A stretch of 38,787 bases of DNA, from assembly GCA_013287545.1 (NCBI GenBank), contig JABDDQ010000016.1, forward strand, positions 1-38,787, written 5' to 3'. Positions 15,214 to 23,131 of this stretch are shown in pieces; within the stretch, counting starts at the first letter, position 1; each line of letters opens with the position of its first letter. Below the pieces are notes generated by a model. It was not told the DNA's origin, did no database searches, and worked only from the letters and a program-made list of their open reading frames with translations. This DNA comes from Bacteroidota bacterium (GTDB taxonomy: Bacteria; Bacteroidota; Bacteroidia; B-17B0; Aurantibacillaceae). The translations under genes were made by a program, and so were the position numbers.

Positions 15214-15477
15214 ATGAAAAGAAAAATTATAAAACTAACCAAGGGGATAGTCCTATTTGGCATCTATCAATTTTATGTCAATTACATAGGTTATGATGGA
15301 TTATTTGAGTTGGATAAAACAATACAAGAATATTTAAACTTCCTGCCAGAAACAATGTCTTCAATATTGGCCAGCCTTATTGTAATTTTTACTGGCTTAG
15401 CATTAGTGTATTGTTGCATCTCAGGACTCTTCCGAATATGTACTTTTCATCAACACATACCACAATTTGAAAATTAA
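15214..15477 (+). CDS. Small membrane protein, 87 aa
   Basis: Start ATG at 15214, one base after the previous stop. It has a basic N terminus (MKRKIIKLTK), a first hydrophobic helix (GIVLFGIYQFYVNYIG) and a strong second one (SSILASLIVIFTGLALVYCC). Probably an inner-membrane protein with both ends in the cytoplasm. No family is recognised. Confidence 0.6.
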   Translation: MKRKIIKLTKGIVLFGIYQFYVNYIGYDGLFELDKTIQEYLNFLPETMSSILASLIVIFTGLALVYCCISGLFRICTFHQHIPQFEN

Positions 15478-15485
15478 TTTACTCG

Positions 15486-15989
15486 GTGGAATTTAAAATT
15501 ATAGATGATGTGGAAGTAATATACCCAGGGGTTAAGAATAACCTTTGGGTTTCTGTAATTAATATAGATAGTAATTTTTTTGTTGAAGTCCACACGGTTT
15601 ATGAATTCATTGGGCGCATACCTGCTAAGAACTATAATATTGCCTTTAAGATGCTTACAGACCTTAATAAAAAACTTAATACGTTCCTTGACATCTACAC
15701 AGCCTCCCCAATACTTGACTTAGGTTTCAAAATGAGAACACCTGTCGAGATGATGTTTGTTATTTGTACAGCACTTGCTGAATACAGTTTTAATGAAATA
15801 GTTGAATTAAAATCTTACTACAGCTATGAAATTTATCCACCTTGGGAGTTTATGGCTCTTGAACATGAAGGGTATGATAATAGAATAGATATTTTCTTCC
15901 ACGATAATAAAAGAAGCATAGGATATTGGAAGTGCTCTGGGGTAGATTCTAAGTTCAAATTTTACTACAACATTAACTACTTAAAGTAA
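15486..15989 (+). CDS. Hypothetical protein, first of a tandem paralogous pair
   Basis: 167 aa with a GTG start. It aligns along its length with the next gene: a first strand pair ending F-V-E-V, an E-F-I-G-R (D-F-V-G-R in the partner) step, a helix with N-x-A-F/A-A-F, S-P-I-L-D-L-G-F (S-I-L-E-L-A-F in the partner), V-x2-M-F-V, and an end S-K-F-K-F. The pair is an old duplication (roughly a quarter of residues identical by eye). The family is unknown. It starts 8 bp after the membrane protein gene and likely shares its transcript. Confidence 0.65.
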   Translation: MEFKIIDDVEVIYPGVKNNLWVSVINIDSNFFVEVHTVYEFIGRIPAKNYNIAFKMLTDLNKKLNTFLDIYTASPILDLGFKMRTPVEMMFVICTALAEYSFNEIVELKSYYSYEIYPPWEFMALEHEGYDNRIDIFFHDNKRSIGYWKCSGVDSKFKFYYNINYLK

Positions 15990-15997
15990 GTATTCTA

Positions 15998-16017
15998 CTT
16001 TTTTTATTCACTTATAA
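15998..16017 (+). promoter_or_regulatory. Degenerate element promoter-like motif
   Basis: A C plus seven T (15998-16005), then CACTTATAA ending at 16017. The spacing from C to TATAA is 15 nt instead of 22 and the TGACC part is missing, so this is a weak or decayed copy. The ATG at 16020 is 2 nt away. Confidence 0.3.
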
Positions 16018-16019
16018 TT

Positions 16020-16559
16020 ATGGAAGTTGTGCTAAAAATTAAAATCATAGAAGACTATACACTGCCTTATAATAATGGGCAAGCTTTATTTGTAATGATT
16101 ATTAAAACCGAAAACAGAATTTATGTTGAAATAGATTCTAAGGAAGACTTTGTTGGAAGAAAAACTGTGCGAGACCTCAATCAGGCCTATGCTGCATTCG
16201 AATTAATTAAGAATCAATTATCGCAACAGAGCGACTTTAATGAGTCGCTTTCCATTTTGGAGCTTGCATTCTCCTTAGATAAAGTTAAAGAGTTAATGTT
16301 TTTTATGGCTGTTCACGGTAATGAATTTGACCTCAATACTCTTTGGCACATGAGAAGAAGGTTTGGATTTAAAACAAATCCGACCATTGTAGATAGGGTA
16401 TTTGAAGAAAAGAAATTCAATAATTGTATTGAGGTGTGGTTTCCGACCTATGTCTTACCTCTAGGGAAATTTAAAACTCAAAGGGAAGATTCTAAATTCA
16501 AGTTCGAGATTAATAGAGTCTTTTTATACCGCACCCAGTATTCATATTATAAAAACTAA
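16020..16559 (+). CDS. Hypothetical protein, second of a tandem paralogous pair
   Basis: 179 aa, paralogous to the preceding gene (see the shared motifs D/E-F-V/I-G-R, I-L-x-L-x-F, V-x2-L/M-M-F, S-K-F-K-F). It has an extra C-terminal tail of about 15 residues (YRTQYSYYKN). No signal peptide or membrane segment. Paired divergent copies of one small protein on a mobile element may reflect two specificities, for example against different host targets, but this is inference. Confidence 0.65.
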   Translation: MEVVLKIKIIEDYTLPYNNGQALFVMIIKTENRIYVEIDSKEDFVGRKTVRDLNQAYAAFELIKNQLSQQSDFNESLSILELAFSLDKVKELMFFMAVHGNEFDLNTLWHMRRRFGFKTNPTIVDRVFEEKKFNNCIEVWFPTYVLPLGKFKTQREDSKFKFEINRVFLYRTQYSYYKN

Positions 16560-16584
16560 TCCCGAATCCATAAATAGAAGTGTA

Positions 16585-16614
16585 TTTCTTTTTTTTAAAT
16601 AATTCAACCTATAA
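16585..16614 (+). promoter_or_regulatory. Element promoter motif, copy 7
   Basis: TTTCTTTTTTTT (C at 16588) then TTCAACCTATAA ending at 16614; C to TATAA is 22 nt. It reads toward the small serine recombinase at 16754, with about 135 nt of leader that contains two palindromes. Confidence 0.65.
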
Positions 16615-16627
16615 AACCAGAAACCAA

Positions 16628-16732
16628 TGATTATAGTTATATAATCACAGAGGCATTATAAGATGATATTAAAAATTGCAGATTTTACGGTCTGTTTTTT
16701 TTAAATCCACGTTATATACTCTGTTAAACAGA
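16628..16732. repeat. Two palindromes upstream of the small recombinase
   Basis: TGATTATA-GTTA-TATAATCA at 16628-16647 (perfect 8-bp arms) and TCTGTT-A-AACAGA at 16720-16732 (perfect 6-bp arms). They lie between promoter copy 7 and the recombinase start. Candidate recombination (res-like) subsites or operators. Confidence 0.5.
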
Positions 16733-16753
16733 TGTTCAACAAATTATAATTTT

Positions 16754-17437
16754 ATGAAATATATAGCTTATTACAGATTGTCAGTTCAAAAGAAGAACCA
16801 AAATCAATATGGAATTGAAGCCCAGAAACAAGCCGTGCAAAAATTTGTTAATGGCCACGAATTAATTGCTGAGTACACTGAGTATGAAACGGGAACAAGT
16901 AAACGCAAGCGAATAGAAATATTTAAGGCAATAGAGCATTGCAAAAAAGCGGGCTCAGATGTTACATTGGTGATTGCTAAATTGGATAGACTTTCGAGGT
17001 CAGTAGCTTTTACAAGTGCGTTGATGGAGAGTGGGATTAATTTTGTTGCTGTTGATAATCCACACGCTTCACCAATGACGATTCAAATCCTTAGTGTAAT
17101 TGCAGAGTTCGAGGCGAAATCTATAGCCTCTCGTGTTAAATCTGGATTGCAAATCGCAAAGCAAAAAGGCGTAGTCCTTGGTAAGCCAGAAAATTTGACT
17201 GATAAGGCAAGAGAGAATTCTATTATCAAAAGAGTACAAAAGGCAAAAGAAAATCCAAATAATAAACGAGCAGAGTCCTTTATACTTCTACTGAGAGAAA
17301 ATTCAAAAATGACTTTTGATAATATTGCGAAAAAATTAAATGAATCGAATTTTTTTACATCAACAGGGAAGTTATTCACGGCTTGTGCAGTGCGTTTGCT
17401 ATGGCTACGTGCAAAGAAACAAACACAATTACTGTAA
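16754..17437 (+). CDS. Small serine recombinase (resolvase/invertase type)
   Basis: 227 aa from ATG 16754; a TTG-started extension to 16676 would run through the palindromes and is unlikely. The N-terminal catalytic domain has YYRLSVQ (catalytic Ser at about residue 10), the conserved KLDRLSRSVAFTSALM and a helix IAEFEAKSIASRVKSGLQIAK. A short C-terminal helix-turn-helix follows (MTFDNIAKKLNES). The size fits a resolvase that resolves dimers or cointegrates, or inverts a segment. It is read from the long leader under promoter copy 7. It may keep a replicating form of the element monomeric. Confidence 0.85.
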   Translation: MKYIAYYRLSVQKKNQNQYGIEAQKQAVQKFVNGHELIAEYTEYETGTSKRKRIEIFKAIEHCKKAGSDVTLVIAKLDRLSRSVAFTSALMESGINFVAVDNPHASPMTIQILSVIAEFEAKSIASRVKSGLQIAKQKGVVLGKPENLTDKARENSIIKRVQKAKENPNNKRAESFILLLRENSKMTFDNIAKKLNESNFFTSTGKLFTACAVRLLWLRAKKQTQLL

Positions 17438-17584
17438 GATATTATTAGCTCAATTACAAATGATTTTATAACGTCATCTTTTGTCGCAATGTATCTGTTA
17501 TTTTACAATAACAATTCAAGTAATAGAAAAATCGTATTTACTATAACTCAAAATTTTAATCTCTATCTTTAATTTATAAATTTA

Positions 17585-18949
17585 ATGGAAACAAAAAAAC
17601 ATATTTTAAGTAAATCAACTTTTATGTTAGGTTGCCAGTGCCCTAAGCGACTCTACCTACATAAGTTTCGACCTGAATTAAAGAATCCTGGTGATGAAGA
17701 ACAAGCCTCTATTTTTTCATCAGGTACTAACGTTGGGCTAATCGCAAGAGAATTATTTCTTGGCGGAGTTAATGCTGAGCCACCAGATTCTTTCTCTTAT
17801 CATTTATCTGTGGAGCAAACCCAAAAATACATTACGGAAGGGGCAACAATAATATATGAGGCTTGCTTTAATTATAATGGAGTTCTATGTGCTATTGACA
17901 TATTGGTGAAGGAGCAAAATAAGTGGTGTGCTTATGAAGTAAAGGGCAGCACGAAGGTAAAGGAGCAATTTATTTTGGACGCAGCATTCCAGTATCATGT
18001 CATTACACAGTCAGGAATAAATCTGGAAGATATATCTATTGTGTACTTGGACAATCAATATGTAAGGCGAGGGGATATTGATGTACAAAATTTATTTAGC
18101 AAGGAAAGTGTATTGGCGGAAGCAAAGGAACTTCAATCATTCATAAAAGAAAACATAGTTCAATTTAAAACACTTATTGCTCAAAGGAAAGAACCAACGA
18201 TAGCAGTTGGTGCACAATGCCACAAGCCTTATGATTGCGATTTCACAAATTACTGTTGTGTAAATGAAGAGGAAGTTACTGTACAAAACTCGACCCGCCA
18301 GGCATTCATTAATAAAGATTACTTAAATGAATTTATAAGTGAACTTCAATATCCATTATTTTTCTTTGACTTTGAGACCTTAATGCCAGCGATACCTGAA
18401 TTTGATGAAAGTCGACCTTATCAGCAAATTCCATTTCAATATTCGTTACATATTCAAGAAAACAAGGATGCAGATTTGCAACATGTAGCATTTCTTGGTA
18501 ATGGAGTCAGCGACCCTCGTGAGTCATTGATTAAAGAATTGCTCAACGTATTGGGAAAAGCAGGAAGCATCATTGTTTGGAATCAAACTTTTGAAATCTC
18601 AAGGTTAAAAGAAATTAGAAGAGATTTTCCTCAATATGAAATTGAAATAGACAAAATCATCGAACGTATTGTTGACCTTATGATTCCATTCCGTAAGAAA
18701 CAATATTATCACCCAGGTTTTAATGAATCTTACTCAATCAAAAAAATTTTACCAGTGCTTGTACCTGAACTAAGTTACAACGAATTAATAATTCAAGATG
18801 GCACAAGTGCATCCTCAACTTATGCCGAATTAAAAAATCAAACAAAGAAAATTCAAGATGAACAACGAAAGCAATTGCTTGAATATTGTAAATTAGATAC
18901 TTTAGCTATGGTAAAAATTATAAAATGCATAAGAGATAATCTGAAGTAG
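17585..18949 (+). CDS. DUF2779 protein: Cas4/RecB-like nuclease fused to DEDD exonuclease domain
   Basis: 454 aa. The N-terminal half is RecB/Cas4-like, with D105 and E118-x-K120 (YEVKG), and cysteines at 17 and 19 together with C212, C218, C224 and C225 that probably hold an Fe-S cluster. The C-terminal half is an RNase H-fold exonuclease of the DEDD type (FFFDFETLMPAIPEF at about 259; later IIVWNQTFEISRL; last D in YCKLDTLAM). This domain pair is the DUF2779 architecture, found in defence islands and mobile elements. It likely degrades DNA or RNA ends. It stands alone on the plus strand and converges on the minus-strand defence-like cluster, whose last stop is 30 bp away. Confidence 0.85.
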   Translation: METKKHILSKSTFMLGCQCPKRLYLHKFRPELKNPGDEEQASIFSSGTNVGLIARELFLGGVNAEPPDSFSYHLSVEQTQKYITEGATIIYEACFNYNGVLCAIDILVKEQNKWCAYEVKGSTKVKEQFILDAAFQYHVITQSGINLEDISIVYLDNQYVRRGDIDVQNLFSKESVLAEAKELQSFIKENIVQFKTLIAQRKEPTIAVGAQCHKPYDCDFTNYCCVNEEEVTVQNSTRQAFINKDYLNEFISELQYPLFFFDFETLMPAIPEFDESRPYQQIPFQYSLHIQENKDADLQHVAFLGNGVSDPRESLIKELLNVLGKAGSIIVWNQTFEISRLKEIRRDFPQYEIEIDKIIERIVDLMIPFRKKQYYHPGFNESYSIKKILPVLVPELSYNELIIQDGTSASSTYAELKNQTKKIQDEQRKQLLEYCKLDTLAMVKIIKCIRDNLK

Positions 18950-18979
18950 TTTTTGATATTTCATTTAAAAAAAGTGTAA

Positions 18980-19954
18980 TTAAATTTCTGGGGATAAAGT
19001 GTTTTTATCCATATCAACCCAACGATAAAACAATTTTAGTTTAGTTTTAAATCGCAGGTGTTTAATGTAGTTTTTCACCGCCTTTGATGGTTCTTCATCA
19101 CCAATTACAATTAATCTATCTGCCTTATTGCTTTCTGGAAATAGTGAATATTCAAAAAGTTGCCCAATGGCTTGCCTAATATTATTTTTTGGAGTATCCG
19201 TTTTTATTTCAAAAAAATGGACTTCACCATCCAATGAATTAGCTTGCACATCAATATTATTTGATTCAATTTTTATGTTTTTAAAATTGCCATCCTTAGC
19301 AAGTAATTTTGCAAGTGCATTTTGGATTTTAACGTGATATTGGTCTACTGTTGTTTCTGAAACCGCATTTCTCAAATAACTTTCAGACCCCCTTTCCTTA
19401 ATTTTTTCAAACTTGAATTCGGCTACTTTATTTAGAAGCTTATATCGAGTCGTGGTAAGGTTTTTATCTTTTGATGAAATTTTTCTAAATTCATCATATA
19501 GTTTGATGCTTCCAATTTTAAATTTAATATTAAAATAAATATAATCTGGTGTATTTTTCAATGCTTTAGAATTGATTCCTGCACGCTCTAATTCTTCAAT
19601 CATTTGATTTAGCCAACCTTTTTTCTTATAAACCTTATAAATATCTTTTGATTCATCTTGTGAAATACATATAGCATTCTCTATGCATCCAATAAGAAGT
19701 TTTTGTCTTTCAGTAATAGAGTATAGCCAAATTTTATATTTATTTCCAACATGTCTATCAGTTTTCAGATTGAGAGGCTGTAAAAAACCATAGTGAAATC
19801 CATTTATAACTCTGGATTTATCAAGCACCCATTCTTCATGGCCATAACCATAAGAATTTTCATGAGCAGAAGCACTTGGGCTTTTCCCATTTGTGCCTGA
19901 AGGCTTACTCCACATATAATCGTTCCAACAAATTTTGGCTATTTTTTCTATCAT
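18980..19954 (-). CDS. PD-(D/E)XK nuclease, possible restriction enzyme
   Basis: 324 aa. The C-terminal half carries a PD-(D/E)XK site: D235 in NNIDVQA, then E249-x-K251 in HFFEIKTD, then R260 and GQLFEY. This is the arrangement of restriction-type and NO VEIN-like nucleases. The N-terminal half (GYGHEEWVLDKSRVINGFHYGFLQP) is a separate domain that resembles modified-base-reading modules in style, but I cannot assign it. It starts 4 bp after the WYL regulator gene on the same strand, so both are surely co-transcribed. Most likely it cuts modified or foreign DNA. Confidence 0.75.
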   Translation of the reverse strand: MIEKIAKICWNDYMWSKPSGTNGKSPSASAHENSYGYGHEEWVLDKSRVINGFHYGFLQPLNLKTDRHVGNKYKIWLYSITERQKLLIGCIENAICISQDESKDIYKVYKKKGWLNQMIEELERAGINSKALKNTPDYIYFNIKFKIGSIKLYDEFRKISSKDKNLTTTRYKLLNKVAEFKFEKIKERGSESYLRNAVSETTVDQYHVKIQNALAKLLAKDGNFKNIKIESNNIDVQANSLDGEVHFFEIKTDTPKNNIRQAIGQLFEYSLFPESNKADRLIVIGDEEPSKAVKNYIKHLRFKTKLKLFYRWVDMDKNTLSPEI

Positions 19955-19958
19955 AGTT

Positions 19959-20855
19959 TCAATATTTATTTAATATGTTCTTGTTTATTGCCGTGTATTC
20001 TTTAATGAGCTTCTTCGGAGAAATTATAGTTATCTGTTCTCCAAGACCTAAAAGCTCCATCAACAAGTCATAGGTAATGTACACCGTGATTTCAAAAGTT
20101 ACTTCATCTCTTGTCTCCTTAACAACCCTTTGAGAAACATGAAGGGGATAAGTAATAATATATTTTGCTTGTTCAGCACTTAGAGAAAAAACAACCCTCT
20201 CGGGCTTTAGTTCTTCGGGGGTTATAATGCCAAAACAACTTTTAAATTTTTCTGCAAGGTTTAATTCCTTGTCAACAACATACTTCTTCTTCCTAATATC
20301 AAAATCAATTATTCTATCCAGGCCATAGGTTCTTACTTTTCCACTCGATTCCTTTATGCATAGTAGATACCACCTACCTTTAAATTGCTTAACCAGATAG
20401 GGATGAACAACAACCTTCTCAGCTTCATCTTCATAAAATTTATGGTAGTTAAGCTCAATAACAAATCTATTCTTTATCGTATGTAAGAGGCCATAAATAT
20501 GCTCAGTACCTTTTGGAATTCGAGTTTCAAATTCAATAAGCTGACTATAATTATTGGAAAGGCTAAGAGCATTATATAGATTAAATGAATCAAGGAGTTG
20601 AAAGTTCTCATTGTCTTCTTTTTCTTGAGCAAGGATGTAGTAGCCAGTAGATTTATTGTTTTGAATTTCAAAATTCCAAAGGCTTCCGATTTCGTTTATG
20701 TCTCGTTGGAAGGTTCTTTGTGAGATGACATAATTATACCCTGTAATTTCCGATTGCGTCTTCAGGTGGTTCAGAACGTCAGACCAATTTGCCTGACCTC
20801 GCTTGAGGTAGTTAATTATTAGGAGGTAGCGGGAAATGTATTCTTGTTTGCTCAT
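19959..20855 (-). CDS. WYL-domain transcriptional regulator
   Basis: 298 aa. It has an N-terminal winged helix (ISRYLLIINYLKRGQANWSDVLNHLKT, then ISQRTFQRDINEIGSLW) and a WYL domain whose core reads KGRWYLLCIKESSGKVRTYGLDRI. The C-terminal dimerisation region ends in ELLGLGEQITIISPKKLI. WYL regulators of this type are frequent repressors in defence operons, where the WYL domain senses nucleic acid or a nucleotide signal. Its gene is placed between the DUF262 pair and the nuclease. A 98-bp gap upstream probably holds its own promoter. Confidence 0.88.
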   Translation of the reverse strand: MSKQEYISRYLLIINYLKRGQANWSDVLNHLKTQSEITGYNYVISQRTFQRDINEIGSLWNFEIQNNKSTGYYILAQEKEDNENFQLLDSFNLYNALSLSNNYSQLIEFETRIPKGTEHIYGLLHTIKNRFVIELNYHKFYEDEAEKVVVHPYLVKQFKGRWYLLCIKESSGKVRTYGLDRIIDFDIRKKKYVVDKELNLAEKFKSCFGIITPEELKPERVVFSLSAEQAKYIITYPLHVSQRVVKETRDEVTFEITVYITYDLLMELLGLGEQITIISPKKLIKEYTAINKNILNKY

Positions 20856-20953
20856 TTAACTTGATATAAATGTTGAATAAGATAATCCTTATACGAGTGG
20901 CGACTTGTGCGGTTTTTAATTGTGCTTTCAAAATGTGTTTGCACTGTCATATT

Positions 20954-23125
20954 TTAAATCTTTGCCCAGTTGATTAACTCTGCAATATAGTTTCGATTGG
21001 AATCAAAATTATCTTGCAGCCAAATTCCGTCTTTTTCAATGTAACCTATGTTATATCGCCATTGTGAATTATAAATTTGGTATATTTTATTACTTTCAAA
21101 AATAGAAGATACGTTTGGGTAATCATTGCCTTCATAGAAGCCAAAATTCCACTTATCCCAGCCCCACTTTTTTAAAATTCTTTTATGCAAGATATAGTAA
21201 ATGTATAATTGCTTCTTAGGATTAATTTCGGTTTGAATTTCATTTTCGTTTGCGTATTTTAAAATAAATTCTTTCTCTTTTAAAATTAAGAACTCAATAA
21301 AGTCTATGTTTTTATTTTCCTTTCTTTCAAAAACTAAATTCAAAAAACCACTATTCAAATGCCAATTCCCATTTGCATAAACCCTTTCATTTTCTTTGTA
21401 ATAAACTGATGTATCAATCAAGTCGCCCCACATTTCGTTTTCTTGATTAATTAATTCTGTGTATGAAGCAAATATTTCTTGAAACATTTTTAAATCAATA
21501 TTTAAGATGGTCTTATAATCAAATGAAGAGTTGTAAGAAAAGGATTCTTTGTCGTCATTGTAATCACACATTTGTAACAGATGCCCAATTTTACCATTAC
21601 TGAACTTAAAATCTTCCGTATTCCAAAATGCTTCTTCTAAGTTCTGTCTTATTGCTGGATTCGTTTCCTTTTTAAATAATGACAACTTGCAAACCTCCTC
21701 ACTCGTTAAAATTCCTTTAGAAGTATCTTTTAAAAGTATTAGGTCTGTAACGTCAGAAAAGCCTTTGTCTAAAAACAGCTTTGTTAATTGAATACTCTCA
21801 ACAATATAGGTATCTGGATTTTTTGATATGCCAGTATGATTGGTGATGTTGCTAAAGAACCGTATAAACCTATTCAACTCTTCTTTTGGTTTCTTGTCTT
21901 TTAGAAACATCAAAGCAGGTAAAAGTTTTATTAAATCTACTTGACTTAAATTCCCTGTCAACCATTCTGCTAAAAAGTTTTTACTGAAATGGCTTGAAGA
22001 GAAAAAGCCTTCATTATAATATGTCTTCAAAAGTTCCAGTGAATTGAAATAAGGTTCAATTTCTATTAATGAAACTGTTTCTAAAACATGATTCTCAGAA
22101 ATAAGTTTTTTATATTCTTTTTCAGCTAATTCCCTTGTCTTGAAATTTTCAGTTGAGATAAATTCAGCAATATTTACCCAGCGTAGAAATTGATTCAAAC
22201 CATTATCAGCATTTTCTCCCTTCGATTTGTTTTTCCAAAAAAAGTCTTGCCATTTCTCCCATTTAGCCCCCCATTCAATTTGTTGAGTTTTAATTTTTTC
22301 ATTTTCAAAAAGTTTTGCTCTTACAGTTTCGTGGTCTGCCAATTGCTGCCCTCTTGAATTCATAGTGATGTAAAGTTCTTCACCTTGTGAAGTCTCTTCT
22401 GTTTTAAAATGCCAAAACCTAATTTGCTTTTTTACAAACTGATAATAGTTATTATTGTCGTCTTTAAAGTGTTCTTGTAATTTATTGATTGTTCCAAGCA
22501 TGGCTTTAACAGTTACATCACCTGCAAAGTCAGTTAAAAACCAAGTTTTTTCTTTGATGCCAATTAAGTCTTCTATAGTATTGCAATTAGCAACTAACTC
22601 AATAAGAAAATTATGTGTTATCGTTCTTACTCTATAATCAAAAGCTAACTTTTCCAATTTTTCATTGAACCTTAAAAAAGATTTAAACTCTATGTAATTA
22701 ACATTTTCTTTTAAAGCAAAATAGAACAATGCTAAAATTAAAGTAGTAAATCTTTGTTGTCCGTCTATTAAATAGACATCATCGTTCCTGTCATTGTAAA
22801 TGTAATAGTCTGGCTTGTAGGAATAAAGAAATCCAATATTCAAGTCTTTCTTTGAAAGATATGTGTCAATAAGTTTTTTGATATTCTCTTTATCCTTATC
22901 ATCTGCCTTTTCCAACATTTTTTCAAGGCTCTTCATTTGTAAAGCAGCCTCTTCATCGGAACTACCTTCTTTAGTAGCTTCCTTAATGTCGTTGAAAAAT
23001 TTGTCAAGTATATTAAAGTCATTGTTACCCCAAACATATTCCCTTTGAATTTCGGGAATAATAAAGTTGTATTTATTTATTAATTGCTCAACTGATGATT
23101 CTTCTAAAAAATTTTGTACTGCCAT
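20954..23125 (-). CDS. DUF262 protein without HNH domain
   Basis: 723 aa. The N-terminal DUF262 (GmrSD N-terminal, ParB/Srx-like NTPase) domain is clear: IPEIQREYVWG at 23-33 and the catalytic-site DGQQR at 121-125 (YLIDGQQRFTTLIL), followed by LYITMNSRGQQLADHETVRAKLF around 250. The C-terminal half is helical with many aromatics. It lacks the H-x-x-x-H HNH motif that is usually found in fused versions, so this copy probably senses or regulates. It starts 6 bp after the stop codon of the neighbouring DUF262-HNH gene on the same strand, implying a two-protein unit. Confidence 0.82.
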   Translation of the reverse strand: MAVQNFLEESSVEQLINKYNFIIPEIQREYVWGNNDFNILDKFFNDIKEATKEGSSDEEAALQMKSLEKMLEKADDKDKENIKKLIDTYLSKKDLNIGFLYSYKPDYYIYNDRNDDVYLIDGQQRFTTLILALFYFALKENVNYIEFKSFLRFNEKLEKLAFDYRVRTITHNFLIELVANCNTIEDLIGIKEKTWFLTDFAGDVTVKAMLGTINKLQEHFKDDNNNYYQFVKKQIRFWHFKTEETSQGEELYITMNSRGQQLADHETVRAKLFENEKIKTQQIEWGAKWEKWQDFFWKNKSKGENADNGLNQFLRWVNIAEFISTENFKTRELAEKEYKKLISENHVLETVSLIEIEPYFNSLELLKTYYNEGFFSSSHFSKNFLAEWLTGNLSQVDLIKLLPALMFLKDKKPKEELNRFIRFFSNITNHTGISKNPDTYIVESIQLTKLFLDKGFSDVTDLILLKDTSKGILTSEEVCKLSLFKKETNPAIRQNLEEAFWNTEDFKFSNGKIGHLLQMCDYNDDKESFSYNSSFDYKTILNIDLKMFQEIFASYTELINQENEMWGDLIDTSVYYKENERVYANGNWHLNSGFLNLVFERKENKNIDFIEFLILKEKEFILKYANENEIQTEINPKKQLYIYYILHKRILKKWGWDKWNFGFYEGNDYPNVSSIFESNKIYQIYNSQWRYNIGYIEKDGIWLQDNFDSNRNYIAELINWAKI

Positions 23126-23131
23126 GTTATG

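Noticed and set aside
15998-16017. A full copy of the element promoter before the second paralogue
   Set aside because: The spacing (15 nt) and the lost TGACC part make it only a weak relative; listed with low confidence.
16676-16753. N-terminal extension of the small serine recombinase
   Set aside because: It starts at TTG and runs through palindromes; the family begins at MKYIAYYRLS.
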